Of a stretch of DNA of 64,000 bases, positions 55,036 through 63,329 are shown piece by piece; position 1 is the first letter of the stretch; each line of letters begins with the position of its first letter. Position numbers and translations under genes: made by a program. This DNA is from Corynebacterium sphenisci DSM 44792 (lineage in GTDB: Bacteria; Actinomycetota; Actinomycetes; Mycobacteriales; Mycobacteriaceae): the NCBI RefSeq assembly GCF_001941505.1, contig NZ_CP009248.1, positions 1,674,001 to 1,738,000 of the forward strand, read 5' to 3'. The notes beneath the pieces are model-generated. The model was not told the DNA's origin and ran no database searches. It saw only the letters and a program-made list of their open reading frames with translations.

Positions 55036-55908
55036 GTGTCCGGCAAGGCCGGGCCGCACCCGCCCGGCGGCCCCGGCGCCGCGGCGGGCGAGGGCCATGG
55101 CCCGGCCCTCGCCGAGGGCCTCGGCACCGCGCTGAACTGGCTGACCGTGCTGCCGGTGCCCGGGGCGCGGACCTTCGACCGGGTCACCGGCCGCCGCGCC
55201 ATCGCGGCGCTGCCGGTGGTGGGCCTGGTGGTGGGCCTGGTCCAGGCCGCGGTGCTGCTGGCGGTGACCGGCCTCGCCGGGACCGGGACCGCCCGGGCGG
55301 GGCTCCTCGCCGCCCTGGCGGGGCTGCTCGCGGTGGCCGCCGCCGAGGCGCTCACCCGGGGCATGCACCTCGACGGGCTGGCCGATGTCGCCGATGCGCT
55401 GGGCTCCTACGCGCCCCCGGCGCGGGCCCGGGAGATCCTCGCCGACCCCGCTACCGGGCCGATGGCGCTCGGCGCGGTGGCGCTGACCCTGCCCCTGCAC
55501 GCCGCCGGCCTGGCCGCGCTCGCCGCGCAGCAGCCCGCCGGCGGGGGCGCCGGGGGGCTCGCCGCCGCCGCGGCGCCGCTGGCGCTGCCGGCGGTGCTGT
55601 CCCGGGCGGCGGCGATGACCGCCTGCCGCCGGGGCTGGCCGGCGGCCGGGGCGACCGGCTTCGGCGCCCTGGTCGCCGGCACCCAGCCGGCCTGGTCGCT
55701 GCTGGCCTGGTGGGCGGTGCTGGCCGCCGCCGCCTACGCGGCCGCCGGCGCCGCGGGCCTGGCCGCCGCCGGGATCGCCGCGGCCGGCGCGCTGGCGCTG
55801 GGCCGGCATGCGCTGCGCCGGCTCGGTGGGGTCGGCGGCGACGTGCTCGGCGCGATCATCGAGCTGAGCGCCGCCGCGGTCGCGGTGACCCTGGCGCTGG
55901 CCGCCTGA
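55036..55908 (+). CDS. cobS: Adenosylcobinamide-GDP ribazoletransferase (cobalamin synthase)
   Basis: A 290-residue polytopic membrane enzyme that joins GDP-cobinamide with alpha-ribazole. The signature GMHLDGLADVADALG lies at about 111-125, with several Ala/Leu-rich transmembrane helices. The GTG start is 3 bases after cobT. The first 30 residues are Gly/Pro rich and may not all be translated; NWLTVLPVP near 36 is the start of recognisable similarity. Confidence 0.92.
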   Translation: MSGKAGPHPPGGPGAAAGEGHGPALAEGLGTALNWLTVLPVPGARTFDRVTGRRAIAALPVVGLVVGLVQAAVLLAVTGLAGTGTARAGLLAALAGLLAVAAAEALTRGMHLDGLADVADALGSYAPPARAREILADPATGPMALGAVALTLPLHAAGLAALAAQQPAGGGAGGLAAAAAPLALPAVLSRAAAMTACRRGWPAAGATGFGALVAGTQPAWSLLAWWAVLAAAAYAAAGAAGLAAAGIAAAGALALGRHALRRLGGVGGDVLGAIIELSAAAVAVTLALAA

Positions 55909-55994
55909 GCGGGGTGGGCACCTCCCCCCCCCTGAGCTGGGGTTTCCCCGTCCCCGGAGCACCCGGGGGTAACGGTGGTACCCCCGCGGCGGGG

Positions 55995-56099
55995 GATTAT
56001 TCGGAAACCCTTGACCGCCCCATGCGCCGCCCCTACAGTGAGTGGTGCACCGCCGATGAGGCGGAGTCGGAGACCACTCCGGGGCTCGCCCGAATAATC
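55995..56099. repeat. 10-bp inverted repeat flanking a promoter and hairpin between cobS and ilvE
   Basis: GATTATTCGG at 55995-56004 and its exact reverse complement CCGAATAATC at 56090-56099 enclose an 85-bp segment. Inside lie a good promoter and a nested hairpin: GAGTGGT/ACCACTC outside, CCGCC/GGCGG inside (about 56040-56079). The AT-rich words stand out from the local GC-rich DNA. No coding gene is supported in the whole 55909-56314 gap. Confidence 0.6.
56011..56039 (+). promoter_or_regulatory. Orphan sigma-A-type promoter between cobS and ilvE
   Basis: -35 TTGACC (56011-56016), 17-base spacer, -10 TACAGT (56034-56039). It points rightward, away from any coding start and toward the 3' end of ilvE, which is on the other strand. 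A small RNA of up to about 250 nt, or an antisense transcript, is possible. Confidence 0.55.
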
Positions 56100-56248
56100 G
56101 AGCGTCGTCCGTTTGCCGGGGCGCCACGCACGAGCCAACCCAGTGGACTCCGCACGAAGATGCGCTCCGTGGCCCATGGCCATGGGGCGCATCGCCGTTC
56201 GCGCCCCCCTCCCCCGCCCCGGCGGCGGGCGCCGGGGGCGGGCATGCG

Positions 56249-56296
56249 CCGGCCCCCGCCGGGGGCCGCGGCTGCCGCGGGCCCGGCGGGGGCCGG
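56249..56296. terminator. Terminator downstream of ilvE (and of the orphan transcript)
   Basis: A 14-bp perfect stem CCGGCCCCCGCCGG/CCGGCGGGGGCCGG with an inner CCGCGG/CCGCGG hairpin, 18 bp from the ilvE stop. Confidence 0.75.
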
Positions 56297-56314
56297 TGGG
56301 GGTGCCGGGGCGGG

Positions 56315-57433
56315 CTACTCGGCGGGCACCAGCCGGCGCACCCAGCCGTGCACGTCCTCGACATCGCCGTGCTGGATGCCGGTGAGCCGCTCCCGCAGCC
56401 GCATGGTCCACTCGCCGGTGGCCGCGCCGTTGATCTCGAAGCGGCCCTCGCGGTGCGCCACGGTGCCCACCGGGGTGATCACCGCCGCGGTACCGCAGGC
56501 GAAGGCCTCGCTCATCGCCCCGGAGGCGGCGTCGTTCACCCAGTCCGCGGTGGACACCCGTTTCTCCGCCACGGTCAGGCCCATGTCCGCGGCGACGGTG
56601 AGCAGGCTGTCCCGGGTGATCCCGGGCAGCAGGGACCCGGACAGCGCCGGGGTGACCAGGGTGATCCCGGACGGGTCGGCGCCCTCGCCGTAGATGAAGG
56701 CCAGGTTCATCCCGCCCATCTCCTCGATCCAGGTGCGCTCGATGGCGTCGAGCCACACCACCTGGTCGCAGCCGTGCTGCTCCGCCTCGGCCTGGGCGGC
56801 CAGGGAGGCGGCGTAGTTGCCGGCGAACTTCGCGTCCCCGGTGCCGCCCGGGCAGGCCCGGACGTACTCGTGGGACAGCCACACCGTCACCGGGTCGATC
56901 CCCCCGGAGAAGTACGCCCCGGCGGGGCTGGCCATGAGGATGAAGGTGTAGTTCAGCGAGGGGTGCACGCCCAGGGTGCGCTCGGTGGCGAACATCACCG
57001 GCCGCAGGTAGAGCGACTCCTCCCCGCCGGCGGCCGGCACCCAGTCCCGGTCGATGTCCACCAGCAGCCGCACCGCCTCCAGGAACACCTCCTCGGGCAG
57101 CTCCGGCATCGCGATCCGGGCCGCGGAGCGCTGGAAGCGGCGGGCGTTCTGCTCCGGGCGGAAGGTGACGATGGAGCCGTCGGCGTGCCGGTAGGCCTTG
57201 AGGCCCTCGAAGATGGACTGCCCGTAGTGCAGCACCGAGGACGCCGGGTCCATGGTCAGCGGCCCGTAGGCCTCCACCCGGGCGTCATGCCAGCCGCGAT
57301 CGACGTCCCAGTCGATCCGCACCATGTGATCGGTGAAATGCCGGCCGAAGCCGGGATCGGCGAGGATCGCCTCGCGTTCGGCCGCCGAATGCGGTGCGGG
57401 GTTGGGTCGGATGTCGAAGTCGAGTGCAGCCAT
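56315..57433 (-). CDS. ilvE: Branched-chain amino acid aminotransferase
   Basis: PLP-dependent fold-type IV aminotransferase (372 residues) for the last step of Leu, Ile and Val synthesis. Family blocks include VLHYGQSIFEGLKAYR, the lysine segment GDAKFAGNYAAS (near 200), EEMGGMNLAFI and SEAFACGTAAVITPVG. The ATG at 57433 was chosen because it yields the usual MAALDFDIRPNP start and has GGAG 1 to 5 bases up plus TAGAAT 8 bases up. The upstream open frame is a shadow. Confidence 0.96.
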   Translation of the reverse strand: MAALDFDIRPNPAPHSAAEREAILADPGFGRHFTDHMVRIDWDVDRGWHDARVEAYGPLTMDPASSVLHYGQSIFEGLKAYRHADGSIVTFRPEQNARRFQRSAARIAMPELPEEVFLEAVRLLVDIDRDWVPAAGGEESLYLRPVMFATERTLGVHPSLNYTFILMASPAGAYFSGGIDPVTVWLSHEYVRACPGGTGDAKFAGNYAASLAAQAEAEQHGCDQVVWLDAIERTWIEEMGGMNLAFIYGEGADPSGITLVTPALSGSLLPGITRDSLLTVAADMGLTVAEKRVSTADWVNDAASGAMSEAFACGTAAVITPVGTVAHREGRFEINGAATGEWTMRLRERLTGIQHGDVEDVHGWVRRLVPAE

Positions 57434-57441
57434 GCTCCAGC

Positions 57442-57447
57442 ATTCTA
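57442..57447 (-). promoter_or_regulatory. -10 element of ilvE
   Basis: Minus-strand TAGAAT, 8 bases before the ATG; a transcript would have a leader of one or two bases at most. Confidence 0.5.
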
Positions 57448-57484
57448 GTCCCCGGCGCCGGCGGCCGGACCGCGATGGGGCCGG

Positions 57485-57490
57485 TACGGT
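57485..57490 (+). promoter_or_regulatory. Possible -10 of the leucyl aminopeptidase gene
   Basis: TACGGT about 100 bp before the start, in the divergent ilvE-aminopeptidase spacer. Confidence 0.35.
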
Positions 57491-57590
57491 GGGGTGGTCC
57501 GTTCGAGAGAAGGCCCCGGCGACGGCGGCTCGGCCGCGCCGGGGCCGTGTCGGCCGGGGCCCGGGCGGGCCCCGGCGGGAGGTGCAGACC

Positions 57591-59129
57591 ATGACCGATG
57601 CCGATACCGGCGCCGCGGGCGCCCAGTACCCCAATGCCGAGGTGCTCGCGCACCTGCTGCCGGCGGTGGGCCGCCGGGTGCGCCTGGCCGGCGCCGCGGC
57701 CGCCCCGGCGGAGGCCGACACCCTGGTGGTGGCGGTGCTCGACGGCGAGGAGGGCCTGGAACTGGTGGCCGACGGGGCCCTGGGCGGGGCCGCCGAGGAG
57801 GTGCTGCGCGGGCTGCAGGCCGTGGGCGCGAAGGGCGCCCTGGAGCGCACCACCCGGATCCCCGCCCCGGCGGGGCTGGACGTGGACTCGATCATCGCCG
57901 TCGGCCTGGGCGCCGAGGACCCCGACGCCGACGCGGTGCGCCGCGCCGCCGGGGCGGCGGTGCGCGCCGCCACCGGGGCGACGCACATCGCCAGCGCCCT
58001 GGGCGCCCTCGACCCCGCCGCCGCCCTGGAGGGCGCCGGCCTGGGCGGCTACGCCTACGCCGGGCGCAAGGCCGAGGCCGGCACCGCCGCCGAGGAGCTC
58101 ACCGTCACCGTGCTCGGCGCCGGGGAGCCGGCGGTGGACCGGGCCGCCGCGGTGGTGGACGCGGTGTGCACCGCCCGGGACCTGGTGAACACCGACTCCG
58201 CGGCCCTGCACCCGGGCGCGCTCGCCGAGGCCGCCGCGGCCCTGGCCGCCGACGCCGGGCTGGCCGCCGAGGTGCTCGGCCCCGAGGAGCTCGCCGCCGG
58301 CGGCTACGGGGGGCTGCTCGCCGTCGGCGGCGGCTCGGCCCGCGGGCCCCGGCTGGTGCGGCTGCACCACCACGGCGGCGCCGGGGCCGCCGCCCGCGTC
58401 GGCCTGGTCGGCAAGGGCGTGACCTTCGACACCGGCGGGATCTCGCTGAAGCCGGGGGCGAACATGGAGAACATGATCTCCGACATGGGCGGGGCGGCGG
58501 CGGTCATCGCGACCGTCGTGCTCGCCGCCCGGCTGGGCCTGGGCCTCGACGTCACCGCCACGGTGCCGATGGCGGAGAACATGCCCGACGGCCGCTCCTA
58601 CCGCCCCGGCGACGTGATCACCCAGTACGGGGGCACCACCGTGGAGGTGCTCAACACCGACGCGGAGGGCCGGCTGATCCTCGCCGACGCGCTGGTGCGC
58701 GCCGCGGAGGACGAGCCCGACTACCTGCTGGACACCGCCACCCTCACCGGGGCGCAGCTGGTCGCCCTCGGCGGGCGCACCCCCGGGGTGCTCGGCGACG
58801 GGGGCTTCCGGGACCGGGTCGCGGAGCTCTCCCGGGCGGTCGGCGAGGGCGGCTGGGCGATGCCCATGCCCGCCGAGCTCGCCGAGGGCCTGGACTCGCC
58901 GGTGGCGGATCTGCGCAATATCGGCGCCAACCGGGAGGGCGGGATGAGCGTGGCCGCCTCCTTCCTGCGCCGCTTCGTGCCGGAGGCCCCGGAGGGCCCC
59001 CGGTGGGCGCACCTGGACGTCGCCGGCCCGGCGTACAACACCCACGCCGCCTGGGGCTGCACCCCGACGCGGGCCACCGGGGTGCCGGTGCGCACCCTGC
59101 TCGCGGTGCTGGAGGACATCGCCGGCTAG
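57591..59129 (+). CDS. pepA: Leucyl aminopeptidase (M17 family)
   Basis: A 512-residue cytosolic dizinc/dimanganese aminopeptidase. The C-terminal catalytic domain has VGKGVTFDTGGISLKP (metal-binding Lys and Asp, about 272-287), the MENMISDMGGAA block and the family signature NTDAEGRL (about 354-361). The N-terminal macro-like domain is Ala/Gly-rich. GGAGG 8 bases before the ATG fixes the start. It acts in peptide turnover; in mycobacteria the orthologue is pepB (Rv2213). Confidence 0.95.
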   Translation: MTDADTGAAGAQYPNAEVLAHLLPAVGRRVRLAGAAAAPAEADTLVVAVLDGEEGLELVADGALGGAAEEVLRGLQAVGAKGALERTTRIPAPAGLDVDSIIAVGLGAEDPDADAVRRAAGAAVRAATGATHIASALGALDPAAALEGAGLGGYAYAGRKAEAGTAAEELTVTVLGAGEPAVDRAAAVVDAVCTARDLVNTDSAALHPGALAEAAAALAADAGLAAEVLGPEELAAGGYGGLLAVGGGSARGPRLVRLHHHGGAGAAARVGLVGKGVTFDTGGISLKPGANMENMISDMGGAAAVIATVVLAARLGLGLDVTATVPMAENMPDGRSYRPGDVITQYGGTTVEVLNTDAEGRLILADALVRAAEDEPDYLLDTATLTGAQLVALGGRTPGVLGDGGFRDRVAELSRAVGEGGWAMPMPAELAEGLDSPVADLRNIGANREGGMSVAASFLRRFVPEAPEGPRWAHLDVAGPAYNTHAAWGCTPTRATGVPVRTLLAVLEDIAG

Positions 59130-59138
59130 ACCGGCGCC

Positions 59139-59180
59139 CGGCCCCGCCGGCGGCCCCCGCCCGACCCGGGCGCGGGGCCG
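59139..59180 (+). terminator. Probable terminator after the aminopeptidase gene
   Basis: 9-bp inverted repeat CGGCCCCGC/GCGGGGCCG just after the stop, with no T-tract. Confidence 0.45.
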
Positions 59181-59262
59181 TCGGCGAGCGGTGGTAGCCG
59201 CACCCGGCCCGCCCGCGGCGCCGGGCGGGCACCGGGGTGCGGCGGCGGGCGCCCGCACCCGG

Positions 59263-59268
59263 TACTGT
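59263..59268 (+). promoter_or_regulatory. -10 element of the E2 acyltransferase gene
   Basis: TACTGT about 50 bp before the ATG, followed by an AT-rich leader (GAACTTTTTGCTGAC). Confidence 0.5.
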
Positions 59269-59316
59269 CGGGTCTGAACGAGAGAACTTTTTGCTGACTG
59301 TCGAGGAGTGGCACAT

Positions 59317-61398
59317 ATGGCGACCTCTGTTGAGATGCCGGAGCTTGGCGAATCCGTCACCGAGGGCACGATCACGACCTGGCTCAAGGAGGTCGGCGAC
59401 ACCGTCGAGGTCGACGAGCCGCTGCTGGAGGTATCCACCGACAAGGTGGACACCGAGGTGCCCTCCCCGGTCTCCGGCACCCTGGTGAAGATCCTCGCCG
59501 AGGTCGACGACACCGTCGACGTCGGCGCGGTGATCTGCGAAATCGGCGACGCCGACGAGGCCGGCGCCGACGACGGCGACGACTCCGCCGCCGAGGCCAG
59601 GGATGAGCCGGCGGAGTCCGCCGAGGAGGCCCCGAAGTCCGCCGGCGGCGCGGCCACCGACGTGGAGATGCCCGAGCTCGGCGAATCCGTCACCGAGGGC
59701 ACCATCACCACCTGGCTCAAGGAGGTCGGCGACACCGTCGAGGTCGATGAGCCGCTGCTGGAGGTCTCCACCGACAAGGTCGACACCGAGGTGCCCTCCC
59801 CCGTGGCCGGCACCCTGGTCGAGATCCTCGCCGAGGTCGACGACACCGTCGACGTCGGCGCGGTGATCTGCCGCGTCGGCGACGCCGACGCCGCCCCCGC
59901 CGGCGACGCCGGCGGCTCCGATGAGCCCGAGGAGGCCGCCGAGGACGAGCAGGCCGAGGAGGCCCCGAAGTCCTCCGGCGGCTCCGCCGGCGGCGCGGCC
60001 ACCGACGTGGAGATGCCGGAGCTCGGCGAATCCGTCACCGAGGGCACCATCACCACCTGGCTCAAGGAGGTCGGCGACACCGTCGAGGTCGATGAGCCGC
60101 TGCTGGAGGTCTCCACCGACAAGGTGGACACCGAGGTGCCCTCCCCCGTGGCCGGCACCCTGGTCGAGATCCTCGCCGAGGTCGACGACACCGTCGACGT
60201 CGGCGCGGTGATCTGCCGCGTCGGCGACGCCGACGCCGCCCCCGCCGGCGACGCCGGCGACTCCGGCCAGGACGCCGACGGCGCCAAGGAGGCGTCCGAC
60301 GGCGAGGCCGCGGCGAAGAAGAAGGCCGCGCAGAAGGAGGTCGACTCCGACGACGCCGCCGCGGCGCAGCCGGCGAAGAAGGAGCAGGCCGCGCCGAAGA
60401 AGGCCGCGGAGCAGAAGCCGGAGCCGAAGAAGGAGGCGAAGCCGGCCGCCAAGGACGGCGACACCCCCTACGTCACCCCGCTGGTGCGCAAGCTCGCCGA
60501 CAAGCACGGCGTGGACCTCGCCACCGTGGAGGGCTCCGGGATCGGCGGCCGGATCCGCAAGCAGGACGTGCTGCGCGCCGCGGAGGCCGCCGCCGGCGGC
60601 GACTCCGCCGAGCCGGGCGCGGAGGCCGCCCCGGCCTCCCGGGCCTCCACCAAGGGGGTGCGCCCGGAGCTCGCCGAGCTGCGCGGCACCACCCAGCGGG
60701 TGAACCGGATCCGCGAAATCACCGCGGCGAAGACCCACCAGTCGCTGCAGGAGTCCGCGCAGCTCACCCAGGTGCACGAGGTCGACATGACCGAGATCTG
60801 GGAGCTGCGCGCGGAGCACAAGACCGCGTTCGCCGACGCCCACGGCGCCAAGCTGACCTTCCTGCCCTTCTTCGCGAAGGCCGTGGTCGAGGCGCTGGTG
60901 GCGCATCCGAACGTCAACGCCTCCTGGAATGACGAGACCAAGGAGATCACCTACCACTCGGCGGTGAACCTCGGCATCGCCGTGGACACCGAGCGCGGGC
61001 TGCTCTCCCCGGTCATCCACGACGCCCAGGAGATGAGCCTGCCCGAGCTGGCCAAGGCCATCGCGGATATCGCGGAGCGGGCCCGCTCCGGCGACCTCAA
61101 GCCGAAGGACCTCTCCGGGGGCACCTTCACCATCACCAACATCGGCTCCGAGGGGGCGCTCACGGACACCCCGATCCTGGTGCCGCCGCAGGCGGCGATG
61201 ATGGGCACCGGCGCCATCCGCAAGCGCCCGGTGGTGGTCACCGAGGGCGACAACGACGCCATCGGCATCCGGGCCATGGCGCTGCTGCCGCTGACCTACG
61301 ACCACCGGCTGGTCGACGGCGCCGACGCGGGCCGGTTCATGACCACCGTGGTGGATCGGCTGCAGGTCGCCGACTTCACCGCGGACCTGGAGCTCTAG
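59317..61398 (+). CDS. sucB: Dihydrolipoyl acyltransferase (E2) with three lipoyl domains
   Basis: A 693-residue E2 of the pyruvate / 2-oxoglutarate dehydrogenase supercomplex. Three lipoyl domains (about 1-78, 117-195, 231-310), each with the lipoylated lysine in STDKVDTE, are joined by acidic Ala/Glu linkers. A Lys/Ala/Glu-rich hinge leads to the E1/E3-binding domain (about 385-420) and the catalytic domain ending in DHRLVDGA (near 662). In corynebacteria this E2 provides acetyltransfer while OdhA carries succinyltransferase. The ATG at 59317 has GAGGAG 8 bases upstream; a GTG three codons earlier overlaps that site. Confidence 0.96.
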   Translation: MATSVEMPELGESVTEGTITTWLKEVGDTVEVDEPLLEVSTDKVDTEVPSPVSGTLVKILAEVDDTVDVGAVICEIGDADEAGADDGDDSAAEARDEPAESAEEAPKSAGGAATDVEMPELGESVTEGTITTWLKEVGDTVEVDEPLLEVSTDKVDTEVPSPVAGTLVEILAEVDDTVDVGAVICRVGDADAAPAGDAGGSDEPEEAAEDEQAEEAPKSSGGSAGGAATDVEMPELGESVTEGTITTWLKEVGDTVEVDEPLLEVSTDKVDTEVPSPVAGTLVEILAEVDDTVDVGAVICRVGDADAAPAGDAGDSGQDADGAKEASDGEAAAKKKAAQKEVDSDDAAAAQPAKKEQAAPKKAAEQKPEPKKEAKPAAKDGDTPYVTPLVRKLADKHGVDLATVEGSGIGGRIRKQDVLRAAEAAAGGDSAEPGAEAAPASRASTKGVRPELAELRGTTQRVNRIREITAAKTHQSLQESAQLTQVHEVDMTEIWELRAEHKTAFADAHGAKLTFLPFFAKAVVEALVAHPNVNASWNDETKEITYHSAVNLGIAVDTERGLLSPVIHDAQEMSLPELAKAIADIAERARSGDLKPKDLSGGTFTITNIGSEGALTDTPILVPPQAAMMGTGAIRKRPVVVTEGDNDAIGIRAMALLPLTYDHRLVDGADAGRFMTTVVDRLQVADFTADLEL
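59641..59914 (+). repeat. Lipoyl-domain DNA repeat, copy A
   Basis: A 274-bp segment (end of linker plus second lipoyl domain) nearly identical to 59986-60259. By direct comparison I see only two mismatches. Confidence 0.9.
59986..60259 (+). repeat. Lipoyl-domain DNA repeat, copy B
   Basis: Second copy, offset by 345 bp from copy A. The first lipoyl domain (from about 59320) is similar but more diverged. Confidence 0.9.
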
Positions 61399-61415
61399 CC
61401 GGCACCGGCTGCGGC

Positions 61416-61453
61416 GGCGACGGCCCGGGCGGGTTCCCGCCCGGGCCGTCGCC
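61416..61453 (+). terminator. Terminator after the E2 gene
   Basis: An 18-bp perfect inverted repeat (GGCGACGGCCCGGGCGGG and complement) with only two unpaired bases, 17 bp after the stop and 5 bp before the lipB -10. Confidence 0.88.
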
Positions 61454-61458
61454 GTGCC

Positions 61459-61464
61459 TACAGT
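61459..61464 (+). promoter_or_regulatory. -10 element of lipB
   Basis: TACAGT, then 7 bases, then ATG; a leaderless arrangement. Its -35 region would lie in the E2 terminator stem. Confidence 0.6.
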
Positions 61465-61471
61465 GGGGGCC

Positions 61472-62212
61472 ATGCACGCCTCCCCCGGCGCCGGCGGGCC
61501 GCCCCCCGCCGATGCGCAGCCCGACCCGATCCGCGCCTCCGCCGCGCCTCTGGTGCACCATGCGCTCGGCGTGGTGGACTACGCCGAGACCTGGCGCCGG
61601 CAGGCCGCCACCGCCGCCGCGGTCGCCCGCGGCGAGGCCCCGGACCAGCTGTGGACCCTGGAGCATCCGCCGACCTACACCGCCGGCAAACGCACCCAGC
61701 CCGGGGACCGCCCGGACAACGGGCTGCCGGTCATCGACGTCGACCGGGGCGGCCGGATCACCTGGCACGGCCCCGGGCAGCTGGTGTGCTACCCGATCCT
61801 GCGGCTGCGCGAGCCCCTCGACGTGGTCGACTACGTGCGCCGGATCGAGGAGGCGGTGATCGCGGTGGCCCGCGACGCGGGCCTGACCGCCGCCGGCCGG
61901 GTGCCGGGCCGCTCCGGGGTGTGGCTGCCCGCCGGGGTGGTCGGGGGCGAACTGCGCCCGGCCCGCAAGCTCGCCGCGATCGGGATCCGGGTCACCCACG
62001 GGGTGACCATGCACGGGCTGGCCCTCAATTGCGACAACACCCTCGACTACTACGGCCATATCGTGCCCTGCGGGATCGCCGACGCCGGGGTGACCACCCT
62101 GAGCGCGGAAACCGGCCGCCGCATCGGCGTCGAGGAGATGCGCGAACCCCTGGTCGTGGCGGTGTCCGCGGCGCTAGCGGGGCGGCTGCCGGTTTCCCCG
62201 CACGACTTGTAG
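61472..62212 (+). CDS. lipB: Octanoyltransferase LipB
   Basis: Transfers octanoyl groups from acyl carrier protein to lipoyl domains. The 246-residue protein has the GGxxTxHGPGQ-type motif ([17 protein letters not shown]), [11 protein letters not shown] with the conserved lysine, and [11 protein letters not shown] with the catalytic cysteine. The ATG at 61472 is set by the -10 seven bases upstream; an in-frame earlier codon overlaps that hexamer. It lies between its substrate E2 and lipA. The stop codon TAG is also the first half of the lipA -10. Confidence 0.95.
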   Translation: MHASPGAGGPPPADAQPDPIRASAAPLVHHALGVVDYAETWRRQAATAAAVARGEAPDQLWTLEHPPTYTAGKRTQPGDRPDNGLPVIDVDRGGRITWHGPGQLVCYPILRLREPLDVVDYVRRIEEAVIAVARDAGLTAAGRVPGRSGVWLPAGVVGGELRPARKLAAIGIRVTHGVTMHGLALNCDNTLDYYGHIVPCGIADAGVTTLSAETGRRIGVEEMREPLVVAVSAALAGRLPVSPHDL

Positions 62213-62215
62213 GGT
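62210..62215 (+). promoter_or_regulatory. -10 element of lipA overlapping the lipB stop codon
   Basis: TAGGGT at 62210-62215 contains the lipB TAG stop and is followed by 7 bases and the lipA ATG. Confidence 0.55.
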
Positions 62216-62222
62216 GGGGCCC

Positions 62223-63272
62223 ATGGCACAAGCACCGAAGGGACGTCGCCTGCTGCGCATCGAGGCGAAGAACGCGCAGACCCCGATCGAGGCCAAACCC
62301 GGCTGGATCCGCACCACCGCGAAAACCGGCCCGGAGTACCGGGAGATGAAGTCCCGGGTGTCCGGGGCCTCCCTGCACACGGTGTGCCAGGAGGCCAACT
62401 GCCCCAACATGTACGAATGCTGGGAATCCCGGGAGGCGACCTTCCTCATCGGCGGCGGCCGCTGCACCCGGCGCTGCGACTTCTGCAATATCGCCACCGG
62501 CAAACCCGAGGCCCTGGACCGCGATGAGCCGCGCCGGGTCGCCGAGTCGGTGCGCGAGATGGGCCTGCGCTACGCCACGGTCACCGGGGTGGCCCGCGAT
62601 GACCTGCCCGACGGGGCCAGCTGGCTCTACGCGGAGACCTGCCGGCAGATCCACGAGCTCAACCCGGGCACCGGGGTGGAGCTGCTGGTCGACGACTTCC
62701 GCGGCGACGGCTCCGCGGCCGAGGCGGTCTTCGAGGCCCGCCCGGAGGTGTTCGCGCACAACCTGGAGACGGTGCCACGGATCTTCAAGAAGATCCGGCC
62801 GGCCTTCCGCTACGAGCGCAGCCTGGAGATGATCCACCGGGCCCGGGAGTACGGCCTGGTCACCAAGTCGAACCTCATCCTGGGCATGGGCGAGACCCGG
62901 GAGGAGATCCTGGACACCATGCACGATCTGCTGGAGTCCGGCTGCGACATCCTCACCGTCACCCAGTACCTGCGGCCGACGAACCTGCACCACCCGATCG
63001 ACCGCTGGGTCAAGCCCGAGGAGTTCGTGGAGCTGTCCAATATCGCCCGGGAGATGGGTTTCGCCGGGGTGATGGCCGGTCCCCTGGTGCGCTCCTCCTA
63101 CCGGGCCGGCACCCTCTACGCCCGGGCGCTGGCCGCCCGCGGCGAGGAGCTGCCGGAGCACCTGGCGGGCCTGGCGGAGGGCTCCGACAGCACCGCCCAG
63201 GAGGCCTCCAGCGTACTGGCCCGCTTCGGCGCCTCCACGGACGTGCCGGTGGCGCCCTCCAAGGCCAGCTGA
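62223..63272 (+). CDS. lipA: Lipoyl synthase LipA
   Basis: Radical-SAM enzyme (349 residues) that inserts two sulfurs into octanoyl-lipoyl domains. The auxiliary cluster cysteines are Cys55, Cys60 and Cys66 ([12 protein letters not shown]); the radical-SAM cluster is Cys81, Cys85 and Cys88 (CTRRCDFC). The C-terminal RSSYRAG supplies the serine ligand. The ATG at 62223 begins [14 protein letters not shown] and is leaderless by the -10 seven bases upstream. It works directly after LipB on the E2 encoded upstream. Confidence 0.97.
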   Translation: MAQAPKGRRLLRIEAKNAQTPIEAKPGWIRTTAKTGPEYREMKSRVSGASLHTVCQEANCPNMYECWESREATFLIGGGRCTRRCDFCNIATGKPEALDRDEPRRVAESVREMGLRYATVTGVARDDLPDGASWLYAETCRQIHELNPGTGVELLVDDFRGDGSAAEAVFEARPEVFAHNLETVPRIFKKIRPAFRYERSLEMIHRAREYGLVTKSNLILGMGETREEILDTMHDLLESGCDILTVTQYLRPTNLHHPIDRWVKPEEFVELSNIAREMGFAGVMAGPLVRSSYRAGTLYARALAARGEELPEHLAGLAEGSDSTAQEASSVLARFGASTDVPVAPSKAS

Positions 63273-63285
63273 CCGGGACGGCGCA

Positions 63286-63306
63286 GGGGCCCCGTGGGGC
63301 GGCCCC
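63286..63306 (+). terminator. Possible terminator after lipA
   Basis: Short inverted repeat GGGGCC/GGCCCC, 14 bp after the stop; weak. Confidence 0.35.
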
Positions 63307-63316
63307 GGCGATGCCC

Positions 63317-63322
63317 TAAGCT
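63317..63322 (+). promoter_or_regulatory. -10 element of the DUF4191 gene
   Basis: TAAGCT followed by 7 bases and ATG, the same leaderless pattern as lipB and lipA. Confidence 0.5.
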
Positions 63323-63329
63323 GGTGGGC

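Noticed and set aside
59320..60260. Repeated DNA in the E2 gene as a CRISPR or mobile element
   Set aside because: The repeats encode in-frame lipoyl domains with normal linkers; they are coding duplications.
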